DNA of 64,000 bases, taken from contig JAVIAB010000051.1 of assembly GCA_032433765.1 (NCBI GenBank), positions 82,447,340-82,511,339 of the forward strand, in the 5' to 3' direction. The notes beneath the pieces were generated by a model. The model was not told the DNA's origin. It searched no databases and worked only from the letters and a program-made list of their open reading frames with translations. The number at the start of each line of letters is the position of its first letter. Within the stretch, counting starts at the first letter, position 1. Below, piece by piece: positions 23,101 through 38,100 of the stretch. Both the position numbers and the translations under genes were made by a program. The stretch is from Megaustenia siamemsis. Taxonomy: Eukaryota; Mollusca; Gastropoda; Stylommatophora; Ariophantidae.

Positions 23101-26100
23101 TCTCCAGCAGCCTTGTTATTGGTCATTAGCTTTAAGGTGGTTTCTATTTCACTCAAGGTGAAGTCATCTAAATTTACATCTAATTCTGCTGCTGGTGTTT
23201 CAGTTTCAAAATCTATTAAACTGTGAGGTAGTGGACGGTTAAGAATTTCTTTGAAGTGTTCCGCCCAACGGGCTTTTATGTCTGCGCTTGTTGTTAGCAT
23301 TAATCCAGATTTGTCTAGAATTGGTGTTCCACTGGATGTATAGGTGTTTGTCAGCATCTTTTGTACAGTATAGAGAGTTCTGCTGTCTCCTGTAATTGCA
23401 GCTGTCTCTGCTTTCTCTGCCAAGTTGTCTATATAAGCTCTTGTATCTCTTCTTGCCGAACTTTTCACTTTGTTGTCTAATTCTTTGTATGTTGCTTTTG
23501 CCAGAACCTTTCCAAGATCTGTCTTTACATTAGTCACGGCTCTCTTTGCTTCTCTTCTTTCTTTGATGTATTTCCATGTGGTGTCTGAGATCCAAGCTCG
23601 TTTTTCCATTTTCTTCAGTCCGGCACTTGCTTCTGCTGCTGTCATTAGTATTTTGCTCTGTGAGTCCCACATTTCATTGATATCTAAGTCTATTTCACCG
23701 AGTGCTGAATAACAATTACTTAGCTCTATGTTAAACTTTTCCTTTATGGCTTCATCTTTCAGTTTATGACTATCAATTTTATGTGTAATTGACCTCTTCT
23801 GTTGGTTTCTAAATTTTAATCTTATTTTCCCAATGCACAAGTTGTGGTCACTATTAACATCAGCACCTCTGTAAGCTCTTACATCTATTAATGATGATCT
23901 GAATTGTTGTTTAATACATAGGTGGTCAATTTGATTTGAGGTTCTATCATCAGGAGATATCCATGTTGTTTTGTGAATATTTTTGTGTGGAAATAATGTC
24001 CCACTTATAACTAAATTTTCTATTAAACATAATTCTATTAATCTTTCTCCATTCTGACTTGTTGTATTACAGCCTTCTCTCCCCATCACATGTTCCACTC
24101 CTGCGTTATCTTGTCCTACTTTGGCGTTGAAGTCTCCCATTACAATTAAAAGATCGTGTTTTGGTATTTTGTTTATAAGTTGTTGCAGTTGGTTATAAAA
24201 ATCGTCCTTAACTTCATCATCAGCTTCGTTAGTAGGCGCATAACATTGAATAATTGAAAGTCTTCCATGTTTTGTTTTGTATCGTGTTCGTATCAGACGG
24301 CTGTTTACCGGTTCCCATTCTAATAAACTTCTTGCAGCTTTGTCTGTCATCATTATGCCTACTCCTTCACGGTGTTTTCCATCTTCCCTTCCAGAAAAAA
24401 CTACTATTTTATTATCAATAGATCTCCTACCTGTTCCAAGCCAACGCATTTCGCTTAATCCTAAAATATCTAGATCGTATCTGTCCATCTCGCTCGCGAC
24501 CTGTGCATGTTTCGTCGGAGCGGCCATTGTTCGCACATTCCAGAATCCTATTTTTGTTGTTGTTTTAGGGCCGAAAAAACTATCACTACTATCTACTGCT
24601 AATTTACACATTCTGTATCAGGTCTACGTTTCATTAACAACATCGTTTTTACGATAGCGGCTTGTTAAACCTCTGATCAACGGTTCAAAACCAAGCCGGA
24701 GAAAAATAATTCCTCCATTTTGGAAACAACCGGAAACAGGACGGTTTCCGGTATAGTTATTACAGATGATATTTTAAAATCTCTCTGCAACATGTAATTT
24801 TCTCATAATCATGTTTAAATATGTGGGTCACTCTTACTCTTTTTACCAGCAACAGTCGTGATTGATGATAATTAGATGAATTTCTTTTAAAGAGATAACT
24901 TAACTTGATACAAATCATACTGCACATTCTTTCTATTGTCAAGAGCTCCACATCGTTTAGTAACAGTATCTGCCTTAGTAAAAAAAAAGTAAAGTTCACG
25001 CCAAGTGGCGTATAGGGAAATATGGTGTTAGTGACCCTATATTTTACAGACCTTCAGCACATGATTTTTGGGGTAATGTGGTCGGTATTACGCCCGTGCT
25101 GCTTTTACTTTCCCAGAAAAAAATCCGGTACCTGGGTGAACCCGTAGATCTACCCCTTGTCCGTAGTTCCAGTTCACTAACCACTGTTAGCTATCGCGGC
25201 TCCTACTTTTTAGGGAATTAGTAAAACCCAGGTGTCCTCGCCAGGATTTGTTGTCGTGGTACCGAGTATCTGCCTTACTGAATGAATATAACGAGTCATA
25301 AAATTATTCTTCCTCACCGGAAGTCATCCTGGCAACATGAGATGTGGCTGGCTTTTTCTGTAATTCTGTACTGTCACTTTTTTCTCTTCCAACAAAGCCC
25401 TCTAATGTCTTGGCTGTATTTGACAAAAAATATTACAGATAAAGGTAGAGAATAGGAACATATATTTCAGAGTGATGGAAAGATACATTGTTCTGCTAAA
25501 TTCTAAAATATTTTCAGCACTTACTAATCATCAACATGTGAGCTTCTCAGTGATCATAGTTCAAAAGCCATTTCATTTTTCCACGCATTGAAGTCAACCA
25601 TTATTTTAATTTTTAAATTAAAAATTATTTTAATTCTTAATAGCAAAAAGACAGAAGTAATGGTAACAACAAAGAAAAAGTCATCACCGCAGTGCACAAT
25701 AAAGACAAGTGGAACAATATTAAAACAGGTAAATGAATTTAAATATCTGGGAACATTGTTAACCTTAGATGATAGATGTACAACAGAGGTGAGATGCAGA
25801 ATGACTCAGGCAAAAGCAGCTTTCCAAAAAAATGAGGAAGATACTATGCAATCCATTTTTGACAATAGAAACAAGAAAATAGAGTTCTTAAATGTTATGT
25901 ACAGCAAGGCTTAACATATGGATGTGAATCATGGACAATAGGAAGACAGACAAAAAAATCACTGGAGGCTGTAGAAATGTGGTTTTACAGAAGAATGTTG
26001 AGAATACCATGTACAGCTAAGAGTAAAACGTTCTGAAAGAGGCCAAAGCAAAAAGAGGGCTAATGTCCAATATTAGGAAGAAACAATCATATTTTTGCCA

Positions 26101-29100
26101 AGTAATAAGAAGTGATCAACTGGAATATATTGTAATAACTGGAAAAATCGTGGAGCAAAGAGATAGAGGGAAGCAAAGAGAAAAGATACCAGACAGCTTA
26201 AGAGAATGACTTGGCGGAAGGTCAACAACGGAAATGATAAATAACTGTTGAGATCGAAAGTTGTGGATAAACATGATCACCTATGCCAGCAGGCATGATG
26301 ATGACCCTTGTACACATTTCTGCCAGCAGCTGGGTCGACCATGGGGTATTTTTTTTCCAACTATAAGAACAATCCACAATGCTTCCAGCGGAAATCGAAC
26401 ACAGGTTGTCCGAAAGTCAGTGGCCTAGTCGGGTGGTTTTCCTATCCAGGCTACCTAGGCCCCACTTCTCTTTCGTTCCGATGTTCACTCTATGTCTACT
26501 AAAGCAACTGATGTCCTACCATCATCCCTCCTTAAAAGGACATTAAGCGGGCATAGATGCACTGTATTGTGGTTTGCTGTAGAGCTGTTATATTTGCACT
26601 TTTTGGCCCAACACATCCAACTTCAACACAACATTTTTTAGTACCAGGTTTCCTTTCCTTTTCAATCCTTACTCGCTTGATCAGACTAGGGTCTGGATGG
26701 TTCTGGTTCACCAATCCTGATGCAAGCCATCAGCTAAGGGTAGCTGACAGCATCCAGTTCTGTTGTTAGATACTTTGCCTCCTGTCAGTATTTGATGAAG
26801 AGAATGTGTAGTGTTTTCTTTTGCACAATTTGAACCACATGCAATTTTGAGAGTCAAACACACATTTTGACAGTTTAATCAAGTGGAGTGTCCACAGTAA
26901 AAGAAGAACCCTATAACTTTAAAACTCTAAACTACTAAAGTAGACTAATCTCTGATCCGCTCCCATCGGAATCATATTTAGAAGTTGCTAGAGCTTGCTC
27001 TATTTGCATGAACAAATTACAGAAAATATGGTGGGGGAAAAGAAATAGAATGTAGTTTCAGTAGAAAATAATATAGGCAAGGACAAAAAATGTGTAGTAG
27101 TTGTATCACATGAAAACAATGCTAAGGAAATATATATGTCATGATATGTTCACATATATGAGTACATACACATATTTAAGCACATAAATACACAAATGAA
27201 AAACAGAATATATAATACTTACTTTTTTCATTATGGATGACATCAAAGTTATGAATCCATTTCTGTGTGATCTGTAAATAAATGTCAACAAATCTAAATA
27301 GATCCAGTTATAATATATAAAATATTGTAAAAAAAAAAAAAAACTGTTTCCATAATCTTTTTTTTTTTTAAGTTATTTTATATACACCACACTATGTCAA
27401 TTTTTTTTGGTTCTGCATCTTTGGTGTTTGTTTAACAACATCTATAATTGTCTCTGATCAACTTCTTCTTTTTTCTTCTTTTCTCTTTTCACTGATACCA
27501 AAAAGGTGTCGTGGTTTATATCATTTGTCGTTCTTGAGCTGCTCGAATTGTCTGAATTAGTGATTTTCCTTTGTTGTTACATGTCTCTGTCACTGCATCT
27601 ATCCATCTTCTTCTGGGTCTTCCTCTTGGTCTTTTTCCATGCATTCTTGATAAGAATGCCCTTGATGGTGATTGATAAGGATTCATTCTGACCAGGTGGC
27701 CAAACCATTTAAGTAGTTGTTGTTCTATATATTTTTGGCGGGGTTCCTACTATTTTTCTTATGGTTTCGTTTGGTATTCTATCTCTTCTTGTGTTGTTTG
27801 TTACTTTTCTCAAGCAACGCATCTCACATGTATTGATCTTTCTTAAATGTGATTTATAATGGGTCCATGTTTGACTTTCATAGCACAAAGTTGGTATGAA
27901 GATGCTATTTATCATTTGTTGTTTAGCTGGCATAGAAATGTTTGGATGTCTCAGCCATGGTGAAAGCTGGTATGTGACAGCATTTGCTTTTTGTATTCTC
28001 ATGTCAATTTCTCTGTCTAGTTTTCCATCTTCTGGTGAACATTGTGCCCAAATACTTGAATTCCTCTACTTGTTTTATTTCTTTATCCTTGATCTTGATG
28101 TTTAATGGGTGTCTTAATTTGCTTATCTCTGATCAACATTGTGTAAAATATGTACAAGAAAACTCATTGTTACCAATTTTCTTTAACTGTCCTTAATCAG
28201 ACATTATATTTCTTTAGTAGTTGGCTGTACTGTTTATTGTGTTATTGGTTATTGGTTATGGAAGGCCTCGGCATCACAGCAAACAAATTAAAATCCATAA
28301 TTGCTCAACCGCCCGTGCCAGTGGAATCATCCGAATTATAAACTCATCTCCCAAACAAAGAAAGGTAACTGTAGTTCCCATCGTAGCAGTCTCAGCACAC
28401 GCCAAAAGACATAAGGCGAAACCGCGCAGAAAGTGAACACAGCCAACTGTTCCCTGTCATACGATATCATCATTCATCGTAAACAAGCGGGATATCGAAG
28501 CAGGATCAAAACGGATGAGACACACAGCTCACGGTGTGCACAGAGCACTTAACTCAGTAGCTCCTGCAACAAGCCGGACTTGGAATATGAGGAAACTGCA
28601 AGAAGGAACACTTTTCAGACATAGCCTTCAATGGTTCCTGCCGCCTATCCAACATATACCATGGGAGTTCATAGTGTGCTCGCTTCCAGACCAGAAGGGT
28701 CCGGGTTCAATCCCCCAGCAGTGACGGATTTTTTTCAGACTGACAAGGCTCCGGGGTTCACCCAGTCTCTAAAAATGGGTACCAGAGATTTTTCTGGGAA
28801 GTAAAGGTGGCCTGGCGTGATACTGACCACATCACCCAAAGATGTGCATAGTCATAGAAAAATATGGTCACTAACACCATATTTCCCATACGCCTAGCAA
28901 GGGTGAAAGGAACCTTTACTTTTTTCACAGATGAATTTGTTTCCTTTTTCTGTCAATTTATTTTTTTCTTCTCAACAGTCCACATGCATTAAAAATAGAA
29001 TAAATTAATAAACACCCACTCACCACATAGCTGCCTCCTGTCTCCTTTTCAACAGCCACTTCCTGTCTACTTTCTTCATCTGCTCTGTTCTCAGTACCTT

Positions 29101-32100
29101 AAGACAAGAAAAATATATTGCAGACATCATAAAAGTAAAGTAAAAGTTCCCACCATGCATTATTAAGTGTACACAATGAGCTTTCGGTGTGGCCCAAAAT
29201 GGTGTTGTTCTCACTGGTTCGTCTGCAAGAAAGTGTAATTTCAATGCCGCGTGATTCTGAATGAAGAATATACCAAGCTCACAGCGCATCCATGTACTGA
29301 AAGAGCTGTATGACTGGGGTTGGCCAGTCTATAATATGGAAACAGGTTCTGAACCGAGCGACTGAGTAAGTGCACATGAGTCTAGACCACCCACAGCAGA
29401 CCTTCAACTTTCAGCAACAAAATCAACAACAAGTACTCAGGTGAAGCCAAAATGATATCGAAAAAGGAAAACAAAAAAGGCAAATGTGCCGGATTGTGTA
29501 AGGAACAGTTGAAGAGCAAGAGGCTAGGCCTAAAGTATCTATAAATTACATAATGTACTGTGCCTCAATAAATCAAAGATTGCTCATTCTCGATTTTGCG
29601 GATATTGTGCGGTGCAGATATAATGATTTTGCAAGAAGCACGTCTTGATAGGACAGTTAGTGCCCCTGGATTTCACTGTTTCTACAATAGACGACAAACT
29701 GGACAGGACATCCGCAAGCGAAATAATATGGTGGCAGCTGAAGTTGATATGTCTGCGTGGCACAGTAAAGATTTGCAGGTACATGCGGTTTGGATGCAGA
29801 CTTTTAGTTCCTTTCATTGTTGTATATGTGTATGCCTGTAATGGGAAGATGGACACAATGATGGCAAAATTTCTTTGTGCTTGAGAAGAACATCATTTTC
29901 TGCAGAGATTTTAATTGTAGAGGCAACCAGTAGGGTAACGTCATAACCAACTATCAGGGAGAAGACCTAAAGGACGCACTGGTGTTGGACGATTTAGTGT
30001 GCTTGAATAATAGAAGGGTAACCAGAATGGCTACTCGAATAGGGGACTCTGATATTGCCATAGGCCTGGCACTTGTATCTTCCACCTTCATCTGTATGTA
30101 TGCAGGTGGAGTGTACTAGGATTCAATGGAAGTGATTACTTTACATGTGCCATTCTAATTGAGAAAGGCAGAAATAGAAAGAAAAACAAGCTCAACATAT
30201 TCCATTATGAGAGAACAGACCAGGATATCCTTGGGAAAATCAGTGGGATAATTTCTGCAAGAAAGTGTGTTCAGAAAAGACTCTTGCCCCATTCTGTCAT
30301 CTTCATCAGATCATGAATGGTACAACACAGCACAGAGGCATCCCAGACCTCCAGAGCACAGGCAAATATGGCACAAATCTGACGAGAGCAAAAGGAAGGC
30401 CCTGCTTGAGTACTACATTGAGCAGACTGACCAAAGAAATGAGGCTGTAAGAATGAGGATTATAGGTCACTCTCAGAATTGTGTGAGGAGGTAGTGCTGG
30501 GAGAAGAACTTACAATCATATTGATGCCATTCGCATAACACTTAAAGAGTGAAGAAACACTTCTCCTGATCCAGATGTATTTGGTATGATGAAATAAGTG
30601 ATTTAGTTAACAGAGACTTGGAGGAACTGGCCAAAGAGTTTAATGTCAACATTCAAAGTGGCCAAAATAAGGAAGAGTGGTTGCACAGTCTGTCGAAGCC
30701 AAACAAAGACCACTCTGAGATTAGTGCCTACAGAATAATCACGATACAGAACATTGCAGGCAAACTACTGGACAAAATTATTGCCTGTATATTTACTTAT
30801 GACCTTGAACAGATACATGCATTCCCATCCACAAACGGGGGTTATAGATACAACAAAGAGACATGGCTGAATGCGGTAGTCTTCACCTGTGATATTTTCA
30901 AAAGATTCCACAGACAAGAAGATACATGTGCAGTTGCAATAGATTTGGAAGATCGCTGCGGCAGTTTCAGAGGAAGGTTTTACTCAGATGTAGATGTTGG
31001 TTGTCAAAACCTACATCAATTTGTCCAGAGTTGCCACTAGGTTCCCCATTGTCACCAGTCCTATTTAACGTGTACACAATAACAATCATGGAACAACACA
31101 TTAACATTAAAAATTTTAAAAATTTAATGAAATCATCCTTCTACATTTAATAACATTGAAACATTTTGAAGTAAGTGAATATCTTCATGCAAAAAAGTCT
31201 ATATATTAATTGCAGATGTGTGTAGTCATAACCAATTAAGGAAGTTGAGAATCATTCATTGTATTTCTATTGTAAAACATGGGTGTATCCTGTCACCACT
31301 CTTGTTCATTACCTGCATCAACAAAATAAGCAAATATGTTGTCCTAAAATGAAAATAATATAAATTAAATTTTATTTTCATATGGCCAGGTCTTGATAGC
31401 AGAAACACCTGAGAAATTGCAATATGTCATGCCCATGAATCAGGAGTATAAAACAAACTTCTTCTTCTCAGTGATCAGCTATTGCTATGCATTTAAACAC
31501 TGTCACACACAAGTCAGAAAAGAAAATTAGCACAGAAATGAGATGTTTGAGAAAAGCCTGGAGTGTCTAGAAGAGTGGCAGAAATAAAAGCAAGGTGTCA
31601 ACTGTAAACTCAGACACAATGCAACTTACACTATTTTACACGCTATTTACAAAGTGGGTGAAGCAGAACAACAGTTGGTAGGACAAATATCAAGTATAAA
31701 TTTAAAAAATAAAAAACTTTTTAGTACTAGGTGTTCAATGCTGCCACCACACCAACGACTGACTGTAACGGATCTTGATATCCCTTCTTACTTTTCTTAC
31801 TGTAACAACTACTTTTAAATGATTCATATTAGCTTCCAGAATAGTTATATCAGAAACATGATTCTTCATTGTCAAAATATTTTAATTATCTTCTTTAAAA
31901 TCTTTTGTAACATTTATTTTTTTTAAACACTATGTTGGTAAAATAAAAAAAAAAACCTCTGGAAAATTGGTATATTATTATCACCATATATTGGTTGGTT
32001 GAACGCATTCAAAAATAAATGTCTAAGGAAAATACTTGGTATAGTGTGGAATGAATTCAAAACAAACAAAGAAATTAAAGAAATCGCCAATCAACCACTA

Positions 32101-35100
32101 ATATCTTCAGTAATCAAGAAAAGACGATGGTTATATGTTGGACATGTGATGAGGAGAGATAATAACCGAATAACAAAGCAAGCCCTCAAGTGGGAAACAA
32201 CAGGTAAGAGGAAAAAGAGGCCGACCCAGAGGGACACTGAGAAGAACATTGATGAGAGAGGCAAGAGCAGCAGGAATCGGCTCCCTCAATGAGATAGAGT
32301 TGCTTGCACAGAACAGAGACAAATGGTGAGATTTGATAAAATATCTTTAGAAGGATTGAAAACTGCTGCAATAAAAATTTAGATAAGAAAAAGAGTATCT
32401 AGGTCTATGCCCTATGGGCTGGCTACAGGTCGAAAGGTCAGTCAATAGATAAGATAAGATAAGGACAGGACTGGACAGGACAGGACAGGACAGACGGACA
32501 GATAGATAGATAATGGTTTTAAGATAATTGAACATTGTTACAGAAAAACTATCACATCATAGGAACATCATCATGAAATGGTTAGTTCAAAGATTAGTCC
32601 AGAAGCAGACTGATCCAGTCATTACACTGAAATTTATGTATTGTGACATTACAGACATTTTCTTTGGGGGGGTAGTGTGGTGGTCTTTCCCTTGTTTTAG
32701 CATTTAAATGGTGGAGAAATAAACTCCATCAACAGTGAGCCACAATAGCTTAGTAGTTAGTGAACTGGACTATTAAGGACAAGAGGTCAGGTTAGATCCT
32801 GATCTACAGCTTCCAGGTTTACCCAGCCTTAATTGGGTACAGAATTTTTTTCTGGGAAAGAAAAATGGCACAGGCGTAATACTGATCACATTACCCCAAA
32901 AATCATGTGCCAAAGTCTATTTTTAAATTTGGGCACTAACACCATATTCTTTATACACTATAAGGCATGATTGGGCTCTTTTTTTCTTTAATGACATCAA
33001 CTCCTTTACTGAGAACGATGAGCTCGCCCAAGCACTTATGGTGAGGTACACATCATGTGATGTGTGATGGTACTGGAAGGATGACGATGATGGTGGTGAT
33101 GATGGTGACATCCATTTCTGAAAGGAATTGCAAATAACCAATGTCTGACTACAAATGTACCTATATATTCTAGCACCTACTCTATCACGAAAGCCATGTT
33201 TCCATACTCTATAGGAATTATAAGGAACAAAGCACCCTTAATAAACTCTATGCTAAAGTAAATGAGATTATATATCAATCTAATGTAAATGAGATTATAT
33301 TTTAATCTTCCAATGTAAATGAGATTACCTGTCAATCATTCCAAAATAAATGATTTTCATAACATACCATCAATAAAACCAGATAAGTCTCTGCCATTCT
33401 GATACACAAAACTATAGACATCCTCAGCTTTCTCAACACTGTCTTTAGGCAGACTTCTAAGGAAAAGTTGGGCCAATTCAAACAGCTTGCTGACTTCATT
33501 TGATTTGGCATGAATGAAGATGTCTCCACCTGGTCACAAGCAAAGAGTTAAAGAATTCACATGCCTGATAAATCAGAGATGAGTACTTTGATATAAATGA
33601 TCATCATCATGTGGCTTACCAGTTGGCATAGGCGATCATGTCCTTCCACAATCTTCTATCTACCATGCATCATATCAGTTCTGTTGTTGACTGTTTTCCA
33701 TGCCATGACACCAACCAAGATATCTAGTATTTTCTCTCTTTGTCATCCGCAATCTCTCTTTCCCTGTATTTTGCAGTTGTAACCAAGTATTCCAAACTTT
33801 CCTCTTCTAATGATGTGGCCGAAAAATGTTGATTGTTTCTTTCTGATGTTTCTTAGGAGATCCCTTTTTGTGTTGGCCTCTTTGAGAACTTCCTCATTGG
33901 TTTTTTTAGCTGTCCAGGAAACTTTCAAAATTCTTCTGAGAAATCCCATCTCTGTAGCCTCTAATCGTCTTTTCATTTCTTTGTTTACGGTCCCTGATTC
34001 GCTTCCATGGGTCAAAATGTGTTCTATATAGCAACAATGAACTATCTTTTTCACTTCTATTGACATAGATTTGTTGCATAAGATGTTTTTCATTTTCTGA
34101 AATGCTATTTTGGCCTGAGCTACTCTGCTTTTTATTTCTGATTGATATAAATGCCAACAAATAAACAGTAAGCTGTGGTGATGACACCTCTTTTTTATGA
34201 TTATAAAAATATGAATTGTTGAAATTCTGATGTGTGGTCACAGTTTAGTCTCAATTAATTAAATTAGTTAATTTTCATAAAGTAGACTTCTTATCCAACA
34301 GAATATGAAGAAATATTCAAACAATAACTAAGGTAGAAGAACTGAAACCTCCATTAACATTTGATTACTGATTTCAAGAAACAACCTTTGAAGCAATCTT
34401 CAGTGCTTTCGCTAGCATGTGGCAGGAGTGCTTCATACCATGGAATATGCTGACAAGGGGGATCTGAGCACAATGGAGTTGTTTATTGTTATGAAGTTGA
34501 TCTGCTGACTAAACTATAATCAACCTCACTACACTCAGAAATGATCCACAGGGAACTTTGTATTTCCCAAAGTATGGACATTGATAGTTCCTGTAGCGTA
34601 CATATTACATACACTTATGATCTACCCTCTCAGGGTAGATCATAAGTGTATGAACACATTCTACTTTTACCCAGCTTTACACCTGATTTTACTGAGTCTT
34701 GAACTGTGTCCACTTCGATCACATAGTTAGGAAAAACATCAGGGGACAAGTTAGTCACCTGGTCAGTACTCATATGTGTTTGTGCCTCCTGATTTTATGC
34801 CCTAAACCTGAGCCATGGCCAACATACTCTGTCTTTGGCACATTGGATATGACAGTTCCAATTGTATACCACAAACAAGACAAGAACAATTATAAAATTA
34901 AGAATAATATAACAATGATCATACCAGAACTTGGCATATCTCCTAGGGCACCTTTTCGGTGTGGATAAACGAAGCATTTCTGAGTTTTTCCACCCACCTG
35001 TAACAAGTTTAAAAATGTAACTATTATTAAATGCTTCAGTATTTAGGAAACAAATCATTTTCCAGAAAATCGACAGAAACACATCAGACATGCCTGACGG

Positions 35101-38100
35101 TTGGTTACTCCACTTCCATATCACAACAATTAGTTGCACACACACACTACAGACACATTTCTTCTCATTTCACACACAACAAGAGAACCCCTGTTTAAGT
35201 TTTGTTACAATATCTTCATTGATGTTTGAATTATTGAGGAAATACAGGGTTCCATACCAAGTGAGACAACCTGTATCTCAGAAGGACACTGTCATATTAT
35301 TTTCTTCATATGAGAGACACAAGAAATTAAAGTTCATTAGTAAGTGCCCAGCTCAATAATGAAATTCTTACTATTTCTCCTAAAGTTCAAGTGTGACTAA
35401 ATAATGTTAGAAAATTTTGTAAACTATATATAAACCATAATATCCTCATGATACACTTACTTTCTTTTCTCAAACCATGACAGAATAATTTAACTGTATA
35501 CTCAACAATTTTTTTTCAAAAGACTTAGATAAGTCATTAAAAAAATGGTTCCATGACAAGTGAAACCAATTTTTGTTAAATATTATTAACAGCTAAAATA
35601 TAAAGAACTCATTTACAAATCATTGCTGCATTCTCAAATGATCAGTAATCATTATACTAAATTTTGTAAAGGTGTCAAACAGGAATTGTATATTAAAACT
35701 ATTAACCTGCAGAATAGCATAACTGTCTGATCTTTTGATGTTATGTTGTACTAGAAATATGATTTACATTACAAATCAAAAGTCATGATTTGTAACTTGA
35801 GATGTTTCACTTTAATAAAGTGCCAAAGATGTCAGTACTAAGACTACCTATGACTTAGTCCAAAAACCTGTATAGAAACATATGACAGAATAGATAACAA
35901 TGCTGACCAAGTATCAATAACAACCGCCGCATGGAAAACCATCGATAGGTTATCCAGATGACTGGATACATGTATATACTGAAGGTGCAGCCACAAAGGC
36001 AACTTTCAAAGATGATTATGGGATATTGATACATTATCCCTATGGAACAGCAGAAGAACTACCATATGGTAAAGTTTGCAACAATTATGAAGCAGAAATA
36101 ACAGCCTTAGAAACAGCAGTATACCATCTGAATACTGTTTTTGATGCCATATCATCAAAAAAAAATTAATATAGTCTATTTACTGATTCCAAATCAGCCC
36201 TGCAGGCACTAGGCGGTAACATAAACAACCTAGAAATCAAACATCTCACCATAGATGTAGATAATCTAATTAGCACACAGAACATAAGGCTAGTGATGCA
36301 GTGGATCCTAGGACACTCCAACACACCATGAAATGATAAGGCAGATACATTTGCTAAGAGAGGATTCAGACAGACACAATTTATCACTGACATCTCATTA
36401 AACACAGCCAAACAAATCATAAACTCCAACAGTAGAGAATATTGGCTGAATAGATGGGCCATGGAAAAACAGGGAAAGGTCGTTTTAAATACACGTCAAA
36501 GTCAAACCTCCATGACAAAATTCATCATTATCATCATGTGCCATACCAGTTGGCATAGGTGATCATGTCCTTCCACAATCTAATATCTACAGCGCAAAGT
36601 ATCAGTTCTGTTGTTGACTGTTTTCCATGCCATGACACCAAGCTATCCAGTATTTTCTCTCTTTGCTGTCCGTGATCTCTCTTTCCTTTTATTTTGCCAG
36701 TTATAACCAAGTATTCCAACTTTCCTCTTTTCATGAATTGCCCGAAAAATGTTGATTGTTTCTTTCTGGTGTTTCTTAGAAACTCCCTTTGTGTGTTGGC
36801 CTCTTTGAGAACTTCCTCATTGGTTTTTTTAGCTGTCCAGGAAACTTTCAACATTCTTCTGAGAAATCCCATCTCTGTGGCCTCTAATCATCTTTTCATT
36901 TGTTTGTCTGCTGTCCACAATTCGCTTCCATAGGTCAAAATTGGTTCTATGTAGCACCGAAGAACTCTCTTCCTCATTTCTATTGACAAAGATTTGTTGC
37001 ATAAGATATTTTTCATTTTCTGAAATGCTATTTTGGCCTGAGCTATTCTGCTTTTTATTTCTGTAGTGCATCTCCCATCTGATGTTATTATTGTGCCCAA
37101 GTATTTTAAACATTGCACTTGTTTCAGATTTGTCCTGTTTATTTTTATGCTGCATGATGGTGATGATTGTTTCTTCGATATAACCATTACTTATGTTTTC
37201 TTACTATTCAGACTGAGACCTTTCTTGTTGCTTTCTTTTACTATTATGTCTATCATTTCTTGTATTTAATTCTCTGTCTCTGCTATTAAGACTGTGTCAT
37301 TCACATATTGCAAATTATTTATGTTTTGACCATTGACTTCAATTCCTTTTTTGTCTACTGTTGATCTCATAATATGTTTGTTGTAATGTGAAAACAAAAT
37401 CGGCGACAGAACACAGCCTTGTCTGATTCCTTTGTTTTATATATTTGAATTGTCCTGTTTGGTTGCTAATTCGTATAGCTGCTGTTTGTTGCCAGTACAT
37501 GTTTTTTATGATTCGCAGATCCTTGCCATCAATTCTCCAGCACATTGATTATTTCCACATGCTTTACATTGTCAAATGCTTTCGTGTAGTCTATAAAGCA
37601 CATATATAGATCTTTCTTTACCTCTATATAACTTTCTATCAAAGTTCTTAAGATGTACAAAAATTAACATCCTAAAAAGAAGAGATCAATCAATCTTGAG
37701 ACTGAGAACTGGTCAAGTACCATTAAACAACCACATCAACAGAATACAACAAAACCAAACTCCAGCATGTCCACTCTATGAACACCCACATGAAACAGTA
37801 GAACATCACCATTTTGACTGTCCAAATCTCACTGACTGAGAACAACTCTACTTCCTCAAAGACCTGATAAATGGAACACCTTGTACAGAACTACAAGAGA
37901 ACTCAGAAATACCTGCAGATTACATGGCATTGGGCTGAAGGGCGTCAGCTCTGAGATCCGTAACAACAACATCTATGACCAGGTGCAAGTAATGTTGATG
38001 TTCACTAGCAACAATCACAAATAATATTTTTAATCCATGCAATTAATGTCCCTTGAATTTAATTTGTTCAAAAGGAAGAAGTTAAAAGCAAAAACATATT

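Noticed and set aside
23023..24657. Plus-strand open frames across the LINE-A copy
   Set aside because: Shadows of the minus-strand endonuclease/RT frame.
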